DNA of 49,002 bases, taken from positions 1 to 49,002 of the forward strand of contig DASUGM010000122.1 of assembly GCA_036274055.1 (NCBI GenBank), read 5' to 3'. The position numbers were made by a program, and so were the translations under genes. Origin of the DNA: DASUGM01 sp036274055. Lineage in GTDB: Bacteria > Acidobacteriota > Vicinamibacteria > Vicinamibacterales > SCN-69-37. Below are positions 40,698 through 48,979 of the stretch, one piece after another; the first letter of the stretch is position 1, and each line of letters begins with the position of its first letter. The notes beneath the pieces were generated by a model, which saw only the letters and a program-made list of their open reading frames with translations, was not told the origin of the DNA and searched no databases.

Positions 40698-43160
40698 ATG
40701 GGCCCGACTGCTTCGCCTCGTCGTCGCACCGGCTTGCTCTACGCTGGCCTGGTCGTGTTCGTCGCGCTGCTGCTGTTCACGGCGCGGTCGATTCAGACGG
40801 CGTGGGAGCAGCGCGTCGACGAGGCCAGAGCGGAGGCCGTGTTCGATCTCGTCGGCCAGCGCACGCCGCCGCGACCGACCGAAGCGCCAGGCGCGATGGC
40901 CTGGCTGCGCCAGGAACTGACGCGCTACGAGCCGCGTCTCGCCGGCGACGTCCGCGATCGCTATCGCCGCTTTGCCGCGGCCGGCGACCGCGTTCCCGAT
41001 GAGCTGAACCGCGCGCTCCTGGCGCTGCGCGCCGGCGCGCTCGACGGCGCCTCGGCGGCGGCCGCGGCGAGCGCCGCCAAGTCCATCATCACCATTGCCG
41101 TGCCGCTCGGCGACGTGCCGCAGACGTCGTTGCGTGAGCAGCGCGTGATCGTCATCGCCGGCGATCCCCTGGCGATGACCCGGCGGCGGCTTCGCGATCC
41201 GCTCGACGTCCTTCACGCCGATGCCCGCGCCCGCGCGGTCGCGCCGATTGTCGCGAGCGCGGCGCACGCGCTTGCCAACGAACTGGCGGCGCACCCATTG
41301 CCGGGCGTACCGGGGGCGAAGCCGCCGCGGCCGGTCCGCGTCTACGCGGTGATGGAGGACGCGTCGCTGATCTCGGCGCCGGCGCCCGATGGTCAGCCGG
41401 CCGCTGACGCCGCGGTGCGCGAGCTGACGCTGCTCTCGGCGCGCTCGGGCCAGCCCGCGTTCGCGCCGCAGGAGTTTTTCTTCCGTTTCGATCCGAATTT
41501 CTCGGTGCAGTCGCAGTCGTCGTATTCAGGGTTCTATCTCGATCTCGGCGGGCGCGGCCTGGTCTCGACGGTGATGCTGCCGATCGTCTCGACGCTCGGC
41601 GACCGCGGCGTGCTGGCGCTCGACCTCGCCTTCGACATGGACTGGCGCGAGTTCGCCGCCGGCATCGACGGTCCGGTCGTCGGCGCCGCGGTGTCGGTGG
41701 CTGACGCGCGCGCGGCGACGTGGTCGGCGCTTGGCAGTGCGCTTGGTGGCGATGGTCCCGCCTCGCTCGTCGCGGCACTCGACGGCCTCGCGGCCCGCGA
41801 TCTCCAGGGCGGCGTCCCCGCCGACATCGCGCCGCTGCGGCACGCGGTCGTCGAAGGCGCCGGCGCGGTCGCCGCGTTTCAGGTTTCCGATCGCATCTGG
41901 CTGTTGATGCTGTTTCCGCGCTCGGCGCCGGCGTTTCCGTGGACGGCAATCGCGCTGCTCGGCGTGCTGCTGGTGACGCTGCTTGCCGGCTTCGAATTTC
42001 ACCGCCGCCGCGCCGACGACGAACGCCGCAAAGCGGAGCGCGCGCTCGCCGAGAAACAGAACCTGCTCAACACGATGCAGGTCCCGCTGGTGGTCGTCGA
42101 TCCGAACGACGACTCGATCGTCTCTTCGAACCGCGCCGCCGAGAGCCTCGGCATCCGCGCCGGCGATCGCTTCGCCGATCTGGTCGCCGCCGATCCCGAC
42201 GCGCGCGCGCATTATCAGCGGATGCAGACGGCGTCGGCTGAGCCTCGCCGCGCCTACGGCGTGCCGGTGGTCGTGCGCGGCGACGATGGCGCGCCGGAGC
42301 CACGCTACGCCGTCGTGCGTTCGGTCGCGGTGACCGCGCCGATCGAAGCGCTCGCCGCCGACGAGCGGCACCGGCTCGGGATTCTGTTTCTCCTCGATCG
42401 TGACGCCGATCTCTCGCTGCTGACCCGCGAGATCGAGCACGACGCGCGGCACGACGAGCGCCGCCGGCTTGCCGGTCTGCTCTCGCACGGCGTCGACACG
42501 CTGGCCCGCGTCCTCGAGCACTGCCTGAGTCAGCGCACCGACACCGCCGATGCGCGCGAGTTCACGGCCTGGCTGGCCGATTACGTCGAACGCCGTTTGG
42601 CCGTGACCGCGTGGCTGCTCGATCACTGGGACGCCGCGCCGCCCACCGCGCACGACAGCATCGTCGATCGTGATCAAATGGCGGCGACGATCGCGCGGTT
42701 CACGCGCGTCTTCGAAGTCGCGGCCCGCGACCGCGATCTGCGAGCCCGCCTGCACTGGGACAACGGGACCTTGTCGGCGCCGCTGGCCGGCGCCCCGATT
42801 GCCGCCGAGTGCGACTGGCCGGCGGCCTACGCCTGCACCGCGCCGGTGCGCGGCGGCGTCGGGTTGTTTCTCGGCGAAGCGCTGATCAATGCGGTGCGCC
42901 ACGGCCGTCCCGGGTCGACGCCGCGCGTCTCGCTGGTTTGCGATCGCGTGCGCCGTGACGTGCACGTCACCGTCGAGAACGATCTCGACCCGGGTGCCGC
43001 GGTTGACGGCGGCGAGGCCTACGGCGGCATCGCGATCATGACCACGATCGCCCGGCTGTTCGGCTGGCGCGACGTCGCGATCGGCCGCGTCGATCGCCGC
43101 TTCGTGGTCAGCTGGCGGATGCCCGCCAGCGTCCGCGGGCAGGCGGGGGAGGCGGAGTAG
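40698..43160 (+). CDS. Membrane sensor histidine-kinase-like protein
   Basis: An 820-residue protein. Two transmembrane helices (about 12-30 and 415-435) enclose a large extracellular sensing domain of nearly 400 residues. A PAS-like domain follows (LNTMQVPLVVVDPNDDSIVSSNRAAESLGI). Then comes a helical stretch LAGLLSHGVDTLARVLEHCL, with His597 as candidate phospho-acceptor, and an ATPase-like domain with LFLGEALINAVRHGRPG (N box) and GEAYGGIAIMTTIARLFGW (G box). It looks like a GHKL histidine kinase, but no response regulator is next to it. The H-box is atypical, so activity is uncertain. The signal is unknown. Confidence 0.8.
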   Translation: MGPTASPRRRTGLLYAGLVVFVALLLFTARSIQTAWEQRVDEARAEAVFDLVGQRTPPRPTEAPGAMAWLRQELTRYEPRLAGDVRDRYRRFAAAGDRVPDELNRALLALRAGALDGASAAAAASAAKSIITIAVPLGDVPQTSLREQRVIVIAGDPLAMTRRRLRDPLDVLHADARARAVAPIVASAAHALANELAAHPLPGVPGAKPPRPVRVYAVMEDASLISAPAPDGQPAADAAVRELTLLSARSGQPAFAPQEFFFRFDPNFSVQSQSSYSGFYLDLGGRGLVSTVMLPIVSTLGDRGVLALDLAFDMDWREFAAGIDGPVVGAAVSVADARAATWSALGSALGGDGPASLVAALDGLAARDLQGGVPADIAPLRHAVVEGAGAVAAFQVSDRIWLLMLFPRSAPAFPWTAIALLGVLLVTLLAGFEFHRRRADDERRKAERALAEKQNLLNTMQVPLVVVDPNDDSIVSSNRAAESLGIRAGDRFADLVAADPDARAHYQRMQTASAEPRRAYGVPVVVRGDDGAPEPRYAVVRSVAVTAPIEALAADERHRLGILFLLDRDADLSLLTREIEHDARHDERRRLAGLLSHGVDTLARVLEHCLSQRTDTADAREFTAWLADYVERRLAVTAWLLDHWDAAPPTAHDSIVDRDQMAATIARFTRVFEVAARDRDLRARLHWDNGTLSAPLAGAPIAAECDWPAAYACTAPVRGGVGLFLGEALINAVRHGRPGSTPRVSLVCDRVRRDVHVTVENDLDPGAAVDGGEAYGGIAIMTTIARLFGWRDVAIGRVDRRFVVSWRMPASVRGQAGEAE

Positions 43161-43162
43161 AG

Positions 43163-43371
43163 CCGTGCCCGGTGCCCGGTGCCCGGTGCGCCGTGCGTGT
43201 GCGACGTGCGTGTGCGACGTGCATCTCTCTGCCGGCATTCGGGTTGAGTGATCCTGCGGGCCGATTCGTGCCCTAAAACTCGCCGCGCGAGAGAGATGCA
43301 CGTCGCACGTCGCACGCGCACGAGGCACGAAGCACGAAGCACGAAGCACGCGCACAACGCACCGCGCACGG
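43163..43371. repeat. GTGCG-class long hairpin element
   Basis: Left arm 43163-43230 has three GTGCCCG heptamers and two GTGCGTGTGCGAC units; right arm 43290-43371 has GAAGCAC heptamers and two CGTCGCA units. The inner ends AGAGAGATGCACGTCGCAC and its complement pair exactly next to a loop of about 59 bases. The loop begins TGCCGGCATTCGGG. It fills the 231-bp gap between the sensor and the TPR protein; no gene is seen in it. Confidence 0.85.
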
Positions 43372-43379
43372 ATCGGCGC

Positions 43380-43385
43380 TAGAAT
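43380..43385 (+). promoter_or_regulatory. Possible -10 box of a leaderless transcript
   Basis: TAGAAT six bases before the ATG at 43392; no Shine-Dalgarno. The same box and spacing occur before 20608. Confidence 0.4.
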
Positions 43386-43391
43386 CGCCCC

Positions 43392-44909
43392 ATGACTCGC
43401 ACGTCCGCGGCCGCCTGCCTGTGGTTGGGCGCCGCTTTTGCCGTTGGTTCGTTGACCCTGACCGCGCAGGAGCGTTCGGCTGATGTGCTCGTGCGCGAGG
43501 CGGATTCCCTGATGTCGCGTCTGCAATACGAAGACGCGCTGCAGTCCTATCGCGCCGCGCAGAACGCCAGTGATGCGACGATACGCGTTCGCGCCGGCGC
43601 CGGCGTGATGCACGCGATGCTCAAGCTCGGCCAGTTTGCCGACGCCGAGCGGCAGGGCGCGGAAGTCGCGGCGCGCGATCCGCAGCAGGCCGGCGCGGTC
43701 GCCGTCCACGGCGACGCGCTGTGGTCCGCCGGGCTGTTCCCCGAGGCCGAAGCGCGCTACGACGCGGCGCTGAAACTCGACGCCGACAATCCGATCGCCC
43801 TGCACGGCCGCGGCCGGTCGCTTGCGGCGCAGTGGCGCCCGACCGAAGCGCTCGCCGACGTCGCGCGCGCCATCGCCGCCGATCCGCGTCAGCCGACCTA
43901 TCACTACACGCTGGCGATGATTTACGAAGAGCAACACGACTTCAAACGCGCCGCCGACACGCTGGCAAAGTACCTGTTGCTCCTGCCGTCGCGTGACGAG
44001 AGCGATTTGACGAAGTGGGCGCAGACGCGCGAGCAATTCCTGCGCGGATTCGGCGCGCGCGTGCCCTACGAGATGGTCAACAACAAGGATGAGACCATCT
44101 CCATTCCCTACCGCGTCGACGACGGCCGTCTGCTCGTCGACGGCGTCGTCAACGGACGCACGCCGGTGTCGTTCGCGCTGGATACTGGCACCGACCAGAC
44201 CATTCTCACGCCGCCAATCGCCAGCAAGGCGAGCGTCGCGCCAGCGGCGACGCTGCAGTCAGCCGGCGTCGGCGTCATCGGCTACGGTTTCCGGGGGCTG
44301 GAGATCGCGCGCATCAACGATCTGCAGATCGGCAAGCTGCACATGCGCAACGTGCCGACCGTCATCAAGAGCCCGTCACTGGTCGGGTTGCCGCGACCTG
44401 AGGGCGCGGCGTTCTCGCCGCTTGCGCTCGGCTATTCGGTCGTCGTCGATCCGCGGAAGCGAATGCTGACCCTGTCGCGGAAGTTGCCTGAAGCGAACTA
44501 CAGTACGCGCCTGCCGCTTCGCATGCAGCGGCTGCCGATGGTGCGCGCGCGCATCAACGGTGACACCTCGGCGACGCTGGCGATTGACACCGCCGGCGAC
44601 GGCACCGCGCTCAGCCGCCACGTCGCCCGGCTGGTCGATCCGGCGACGTCGCCTGCCGATCGGGTCCGCGCCCGCGTTTTCGGCAGCGCCGGCTGGGATC
44701 CGACGGCGTTTCTCCTGCCGTTCGTGAACATTGAACTCGCCAACGGCGTCGGCCTGAGCGATCGATCCGTTGTCGTGCTCAATCTCGACGCGCCGAGCGG
44801 TTTGCTCGGCTTCAATCTCGGCGGCATTCTGGGTCAGGACTTCCTGCAGCACTACGTCGTCTCACTCGACATGACGAAGCGCGAACTGGGATTGCAGCCG
44901 ATCAGGTAA
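43392..44909 (+). CDS. Exported TPR protein with a two-lobed retropepsin-like domain
   Basis: A 505-residue protein. A signal peptide (MTRTSAAACLWLGAAFAVGSLTLTAQ) is followed by about five TPR units (AVHGDALWSAGLFPEAEARYDAALKLDADNP and others) to about residue 205. The C-terminal part contains two similar lobes: the first VSFALDTGTDQTILTP with Asp264, the second TLAIDTAGDGTALSRH with Asp399. Each lobe also has a later GxxG/LGxxxL turn (LGYSVVVDPRKRMLTL; GILGQDFLQHYVVSLD). This recalls aspartic proteases of the retropepsin type joined in one chain. The second motif is DTAG rather than DTG, so full activity is uncertain. Confidence 0.82.
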   Translation: MTRTSAAACLWLGAAFAVGSLTLTAQERSADVLVREADSLMSRLQYEDALQSYRAAQNASDATIRVRAGAGVMHAMLKLGQFADAERQGAEVAARDPQQAGAVAVHGDALWSAGLFPEAEARYDAALKLDADNPIALHGRGRSLAAQWRPTEALADVARAIAADPRQPTYHYTLAMIYEEQHDFKRAADTLAKYLLLLPSRDESDLTKWAQTREQFLRGFGARVPYEMVNNKDETISIPYRVDDGRLLVDGVVNGRTPVSFALDTGTDQTILTPPIASKASVAPAATLQSAGVGVIGYGFRGLEIARINDLQIGKLHMRNVPTVIKSPSLVGLPRPEGAAFSPLALGYSVVVDPRKRMLTLSRKLPEANYSTRLPLRMQRLPMVRARINGDTSATLAIDTAGDGTALSRHVARLVDPATSPADRVRARVFGSAGWDPTAFLLPFVNIELANGVGLSDRSVVVLNLDAPSGLLGFNLGGILGQDFLQHYVVSLDMTKRELGLQPIR

Positions 44910-44910
44910 C

Positions 44911-44962
44911 GCCCAAGGCCGCCTAGTGCCTAGTGCCCAGGGCCTAGTGCCCAGTGCCTTGG
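44911..44962. repeat. Heptamer tandem array GCCTAGT/GCCCAGT
   Basis: After a GCCCAAG unit come GCCTAGT twice, GCCCAGG, GCCTAGT, GCCCAGT and GCCTTGG in 7-base register. It lies just after the TPR protein stop, in a one-armed form, between convergent genes. Confidence 0.85.
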
Positions 44963-45021
44963 TGCGCGTGGCGTTTGCCGAGCGCCGGCACCCACCGCCG
45001 CCCAGATCGCCAGCGCGGCGA

Positions 45022-46092
45022 TCAGCCGGCTTCGACCACTTCGGCCTCGCGACCGTCGCCGTTCGGGGACGGCGGCGCCGCGAAATCCCCGCGGTTCAAC
45101 AACTGATCGGTGATGTAGTCGAGCCCGGCGTCGTCGGTACGGGCGAACAGCGCCTCGAGCGGCGAGCGCGGCTCGAACGCCGATTCGCGCGCCTGCATCG
45201 TCGGCCACGTGCCATCGGGCCGCTGGGGCGCGTAACGCACCCAGAAGCCGGCGTGCCAGCGCAGAAACTCGCGGAGCCGGGTGCGGCCGAACTCGTCATC
45301 GCGCCAGTGCATCAGGGCGAGGTCGACGTAGCGCCGATAAATCGCGAGTCGCTCGTCGATGGTGATGTCCCAATAGCCGGCCGCCGCTTCACGAAAAATC
45401 CACGGCTTGATCAGAGCGCCGCGGGCGGTCATCACCGCGGCGCAGCCCGACGTCGCCAGCGCGTGCGCGATTTCGTGGCCGAACAGCAGATCGCCATTGC
45501 CGATCACCGGCACCGGGACCGCGGCGGCGATTTCGCCGATGACGTCCCATTCTGCGGGATGGCGATACCGCGCCTCCCGCGTCCGGCCGTGCACGGTGAG
45601 CGCGGCGGCGCCGCCGTCGACAATCGCGCGCGCCAGGGCGAGATAATTGCGTGACTCGGCGTTCCAGCCGAGCCGGATCTTGACGGTGACGGGCACGGTG
45701 ACCGCGGCGCGCATCGCTTCGACGATGCGCCGTACCTTGTTCGGCTGCCGCCCGAGCGCCGCGCCGAGTCCCATGCGCGTGAAGTGATCGATCGGGCAGC
45801 CGAGGTTCAGATCGACGAAGTCGGCGCCCCGCGATTCGACGAGCGCGGCCGCCCACGCCATCTCTTCCGGCTTGTTGCCGGCGAGCTGGACGCCAAAACA
45901 CGTTTCTTCCGGCGCCCGCCGGATCAGCGCGAATTCGCCGCGCCGCCGCTGTTTGAGCCGGCGCGCCACCACCATCTCGCTGACCAGCACGCGCGCCCCC
46001 TGCTCGATGCAGAGCTGGCGGTAGGGCAGATTCGATCCCTTGGTCATCGGCGCCATGACGACGGCGCCTGGGAGGTGGTCGAGAAAAGGCAC
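45022..46092 (-). CDS. tRNA-dihydrouridine synthase
   Basis: A 356-residue flavin enzyme that reduces uridine in tRNA. VVMAPMTKGSNLPYR starts the TIM barrel, GVQLAGNKPEEMAWAA follows, and VDLNLGCPIDHFTRMGLG carries the catalytic Cys99. VTVKIRLGWN supplies the active-site Lys and LTVHGRTREARY the His/Arg pair; VIGNGDLLF and AVMTARGALIKPWIF close the FMN pocket. GTG 46092 is the most upstream start that is plausible; a shorter version from the Met of VVMAP is possible. GCPID resembles the Dus3-like branch more than DusB (GCPV). It is divergent from hrpB (33 bp). Confidence 0.92.
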   Translation of the reverse strand: MPFLDHLPGAVVMAPMTKGSNLPYRQLCIEQGARVLVSEMVVARRLKQRRRGEFALIRRAPEETCFGVQLAGNKPEEMAWAAALVESRGADFVDLNLGCPIDHFTRMGLGAALGRQPNKVRRIVEAMRAAVTVPVTVKIRLGWNAESRNYLALARAIVDGGAAALTVHGRTREARYRHPAEWDVIGEIAAAVPVPVIGNGDLLFGHEIAHALATSGCAAVMTARGALIKPWIFREAAAGYWDITIDERLAIYRRYVDLALMHWRDDEFGRTRLREFLRWHAGFWVRYAPQRPDGTWPTMQARESAFEPRSPLEALFARTDDAGLDYITDQLLNRGDFAAPPSPNGDGREAEVVEAG

Positions 46093-46125
46093 GCTCCATG
46101 GTACGTGAATGGGAGAATGACGTGA

Positions 46126-48408
46126 ATGCCGGCGCTTGAATCGCTGCCGATTGACGCGTACGTCGGCGAGATCGTCGGCGCCGTGCGCGTGCGCCGCGCC
46201 GCCGTCGTGACCGCGGCGCCGGGAGCCGGCAAGACAACGCGCATACCGCCGGCCTTGACGCCGGATGGGCCCGTGCTGTTGTTGCAACCGCGCCGGCTTG
46301 CCGCGCGCGCCATTGCCCGAAGGATCGCCGACGAGCAGGGCTGGACGATTGGCCGTGAAGTCGGGTGGCACGTTCGCTTCGACCGCCGCTGCGACGACAA
46401 CACCCGGCTCGTCGTCGCCACCGAAGGCATCCTGACCGCGCGCCTCCAGCAGGACCCGCTGCTGTCGTCGATTCGCACTGTCGTCATCGACGAATTCCAC
46501 GAGCGCAGCATTCACGCCGATCTCGGCCTGGCGCTGGCCAGGCAGGCGTGGATGGCGCGCGACGACCTGCGAATTGTGATCATGTCGGCAACCATCGACG
46601 CGCGGCGCGTGGCCGAGTTTCTTGGCGGGTGTCCGGCGATCGACGTGCCCGGTCGCCTTCATCCCGTCGACGTGCGTTATGCCCCTGGCGTCGAGCCCGA
46701 TCAGGCGATCGCCGGCGCCGTGCCGAGCGGCGGAAATGCGCTGCTGTGTTTTCTGCCCGGTGCAGGCGAGATTCGCCGCGCCGCCGAGCGGCTCACCGGT
46801 CGATTGAACCCGGACGTCGCGATCTGGCCGCTGCACGGCGGCCTCGATGCCGACGCCCAGGACGCCGCGCTCGCGCCCTCTGGCCGCCCCCGCGTCATCC
46901 TCGCGACCAATCTCGCTGAGACGACGCTGACGGTGCCGGACGTGACCGTGGTCGTCGACTCCGGGTTGCACAAGGTCGCCCGCTACGATCCGGATCGCGC
47001 GATCGACAGCCTCGATACCGAACGGATCGCGCGCGACTCCGCCGACCAGCGGGCCGGACGGGCCGGCCGCACGGCGCCGGGAACCGTGATTCGGCTGTGG
47101 GACGCTCGCGATCGTCTGCGCGCCGAACGCGAGCCGGAACTCGCGCGGGTCGATCTCGCGGCGACGACGCTTGATGTCATCGCCTGGGGCGGCGACCCGC
47201 GGACGCTGGAGTGGTTCGAGGCACCGCCGGCGGCCGCCATCGATGCGGCGCTGCAGCTGCTGCAGCGCATCGGAGCGCTCGACGCCCGCGGCACGCTGAC
47301 GACGATGGGCGAGCAGTTGCGCCGCTTGCCGCTGCACCCGCGGCTCGGCCGGTTGCTGATTGCCGCGGCGGGCGCGCCGACGGCCGCCCGCGCTTGTGCG
47401 CTGCTGTCGGAGCGTCACGCGATCCCGCCTCGTCACGGCGCCACGGTCTGTGACTTGTTGTCGGCCGTCGACCGCGAGCGCGACCTGCCGCCTCACGTGC
47501 TCCGAGTCGCGCGCGAGCTCCGCGATGCTTTTGCACGCGCCTCCGGCGCCGCGGCCGCCGAACGCGTCGACGACGAGGCGTTCCGCCGCGCGGTGCTGGC
47601 GGGCTACCCGGATCGCGTGGCGCGGCGGCGTGAGCCGAAAGGGGACCGGTTTCTGCTCGCGTCCGGCGCCGGCGCCAGGCTGGCGCGGGAAAGCGGCGTT
47701 CATGACGCGGAGTTCATCGTCGCCGTGGACGTCGCCGGCGGCAGCGGGCGGCAGAACCCCGACGCGCTGATTCGACTTGCCACCGGGATCGAACGTGGCT
47801 GGCTGACCGCCACTTCGACCGAGGTGCGTCATGAACTCCACCCTGATCGCGGCGAGGTCCGGGCGACCCGCGTCGACTTGTACGATGCGATCGTCATCGC
47901 CGAGCGCAATGCGCCGGTGGATTCAGACGCGGCGGAGAAGTTGATCGAAGCCGCGGTGATCGCGAGAGGCCCGACGGATGCCGACGCGCGGCTGCTGCGA
48001 CGCCTGTCGTTCGCCGGCGTGTCGCTGACCTTCGAATCGTTGGTCGCGGTCGCTGTCGTCGGCGCAAGGTCGATTGAAGACGTGCAGATCGCCGAGCACC
48101 TGCCGCCAGACGCGAAGAGAAAGCTCGAAAGGCTCGCGCCCGCCGAACTGACGCTGCCGGGCGGCCGCCGCGCGCGCGTCGACTACCGCGACGATGGCCG
48201 GCCGGTGGTTGCGACGCGGCTGCAGGACGTCTTCGGCCTCAACGACACACCGAGGCTTGGCGAGCGCGGCGTGCCGGTGACGTTCGAACTGCTCGCCCCC
48301 AACGGCCGCCCGGTGCAAGTCACTTCTGACCTGCGAAGCTTCTGGACCGGCGCGTACCAGGAGCTGATGCCAGCCCTCCGAGCGCGGTACCCGAAGCACA
48401 GGTGGTAG
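46126..48408 (+). CDS. hrpB: ATP-dependent RNA helicase HrpB
   Basis: A 760-residue DEAH-box helicase. AAPGAGKTTRIPPAL is the Walker A motif, VVIDEFHERSIHADLGLAL motif II (DEFH as in HrpB), IVIMSATIDARR motif III and DQRAGRAGRTAPG motif VI. The C-terminal domain ends PVQVTSDLRSFWTGAYQEL and RYPKHRW, the HrpB signature. GGGAGA lies nine bases before the ATG. Its biological role in most bacteria is poorly known. The 3' end runs into a REP-like GGGGACGGGG sequence. Confidence 0.95.
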   Translation: MPALESLPIDAYVGEIVGAVRVRRAAVVTAAPGAGKTTRIPPALTPDGPVLLLQPRRLAARAIARRIADEQGWTIGREVGWHVRFDRRCDDNTRLVVATEGILTARLQQDPLLSSIRTVVIDEFHERSIHADLGLALARQAWMARDDLRIVIMSATIDARRVAEFLGGCPAIDVPGRLHPVDVRYAPGVEPDQAIAGAVPSGGNALLCFLPGAGEIRRAAERLTGRLNPDVAIWPLHGGLDADAQDAALAPSGRPRVILATNLAETTLTVPDVTVVVDSGLHKVARYDPDRAIDSLDTERIARDSADQRAGRAGRTAPGTVIRLWDARDRLRAEREPELARVDLAATTLDVIAWGGDPRTLEWFEAPPAAAIDAALQLLQRIGALDARGTLTTMGEQLRRLPLHPRLGRLLIAAAGAPTAARACALLSERHAIPPRHGATVCDLLSAVDRERDLPPHVLRVARELRDAFARASGAAAAERVDDEAFRRAVLAGYPDRVARRREPKGDRFLLASGAGARLARESGVHDAEFIVAVDVAGGSGRQNPDALIRLATGIERGWLTATSTEVRHELHPDRGEVRATRVDLYDAIVIAERNAPVDSDAAEKLIEAAVIARGPTDADARLLRRLSFAGVSLTFESLVAVAVVGARSIEDVQIAEHLPPDAKRKLERLAPAELTLPGGRRARVDYRDDGRPVVATRLQDVFGLNDTPRLGERGVPVTFELLAPNGRPVQVTSDLRSFWTGAYQELMPALRARYPKHRW

Positions 48409-48565
48409 GGGACGGGGGTGTTTTCCACAGATCTCGCGGTTTTGGGGACAGGGGTCGGTCACGTTCCGTGGATCTTCGATCCAACGAATAAGGGACCGGG
48501 GCTGGCCGGGGACGGGGTTTCTCACGCAAAGCGCACCCGTCACCGTGCAGCCTGGTCCCTTTTTC
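48409..48565. repeat. REP-like GGGGACGGGG repeat cluster
   Basis: GGGGACGGGGGT at the hrpB stop, GGGGACAGGGGT near 48453, AAGGGACCGGGG near 48490 and GGGGACGGGG near 48509, with CCTGGTCCCTTTTT near 48551 as a complement of the third. The gap of 196 bp to the next gene contains nothing else that I can support. It resembles the inner part of the element at 38499-38602. Confidence 0.65.
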
Positions 48566-48604
48566 TGGCCGATACTTTGCACAGTCATCTCGCGGAGAGA
48601 TGGC

Positions 48605-48979
48605 ATGGCACCGTTGCTCAGGCAAGGGCTCGTCCTGCTCCTTCTCTGCGTCGGTGCTCCCGCCGTCCTTGACGGCAGCGTCGTCACGCAGCGTTCCACC
48701 ACTGGCATCGTCGTCGAAGGCACGGTGATCGATGCATCGGGCGCTACGCTTCCTGGCGTGACCGTCACGCTTCAGCGGTCCGGCAAGAACGTCGCGGTCA
48801 CCACGACCGGCCAAAAAGGCACGTTCACGCTCCCGAATCTCCGGCCAGGCGCGTACACGCTCGTCTTGTCGCTGTCGAGCTTCAAGATGAACTATCAGTC
48901 GGTCACGCTGACTGCCGAACGACCGCGACTGGCGATGCCGCCGATCAGGCTCGAAATCGGCGCGATTACCGAGCCGTGA
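48605..48979 (+). CDS. Small secreted carboxypeptidase-regulatory-like domain protein
   Basis: A 124-residue protein. ATG 48605 follows GGAG at eight bases and opens a signal peptide (MAPLLRQGLVLLLLCVGAPAVL). The mature part is one carboxypeptidase regulatory-like (Ig-type) domain: VEGTVIDASGATLPGVTVTLQ, TGQKGTFTLPNLRPGAYTLVLSL and YQSVTLTAERPRLAMPPIRLE. In acidobacteria such a domain is usually the N-terminal part of a TonB-dependent protein; here it ends with a stop at 48977-48979. It may be a stand-alone surface or periplasmic binding protein. The following 23 bases are too short to judge. Confidence 0.78.
   Translation: MAPLLRQGLVLLLLCVGAPAVLDGSVVTQRSTTGIVVEGTVIDASGATLPGVTVTLQRSGKNVAVTTTGQKGTFTLPNLRPGAYTLVLSLSSFKMNYQSVTLTAERPRLAMPPIRLEIGAITEP

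Noticed and set aside
46093..47841. N-terminal extension of the dihydrouridine synthase
   Set aside because: The frame is antisense to hrpB, which is well supported on the plus strand.
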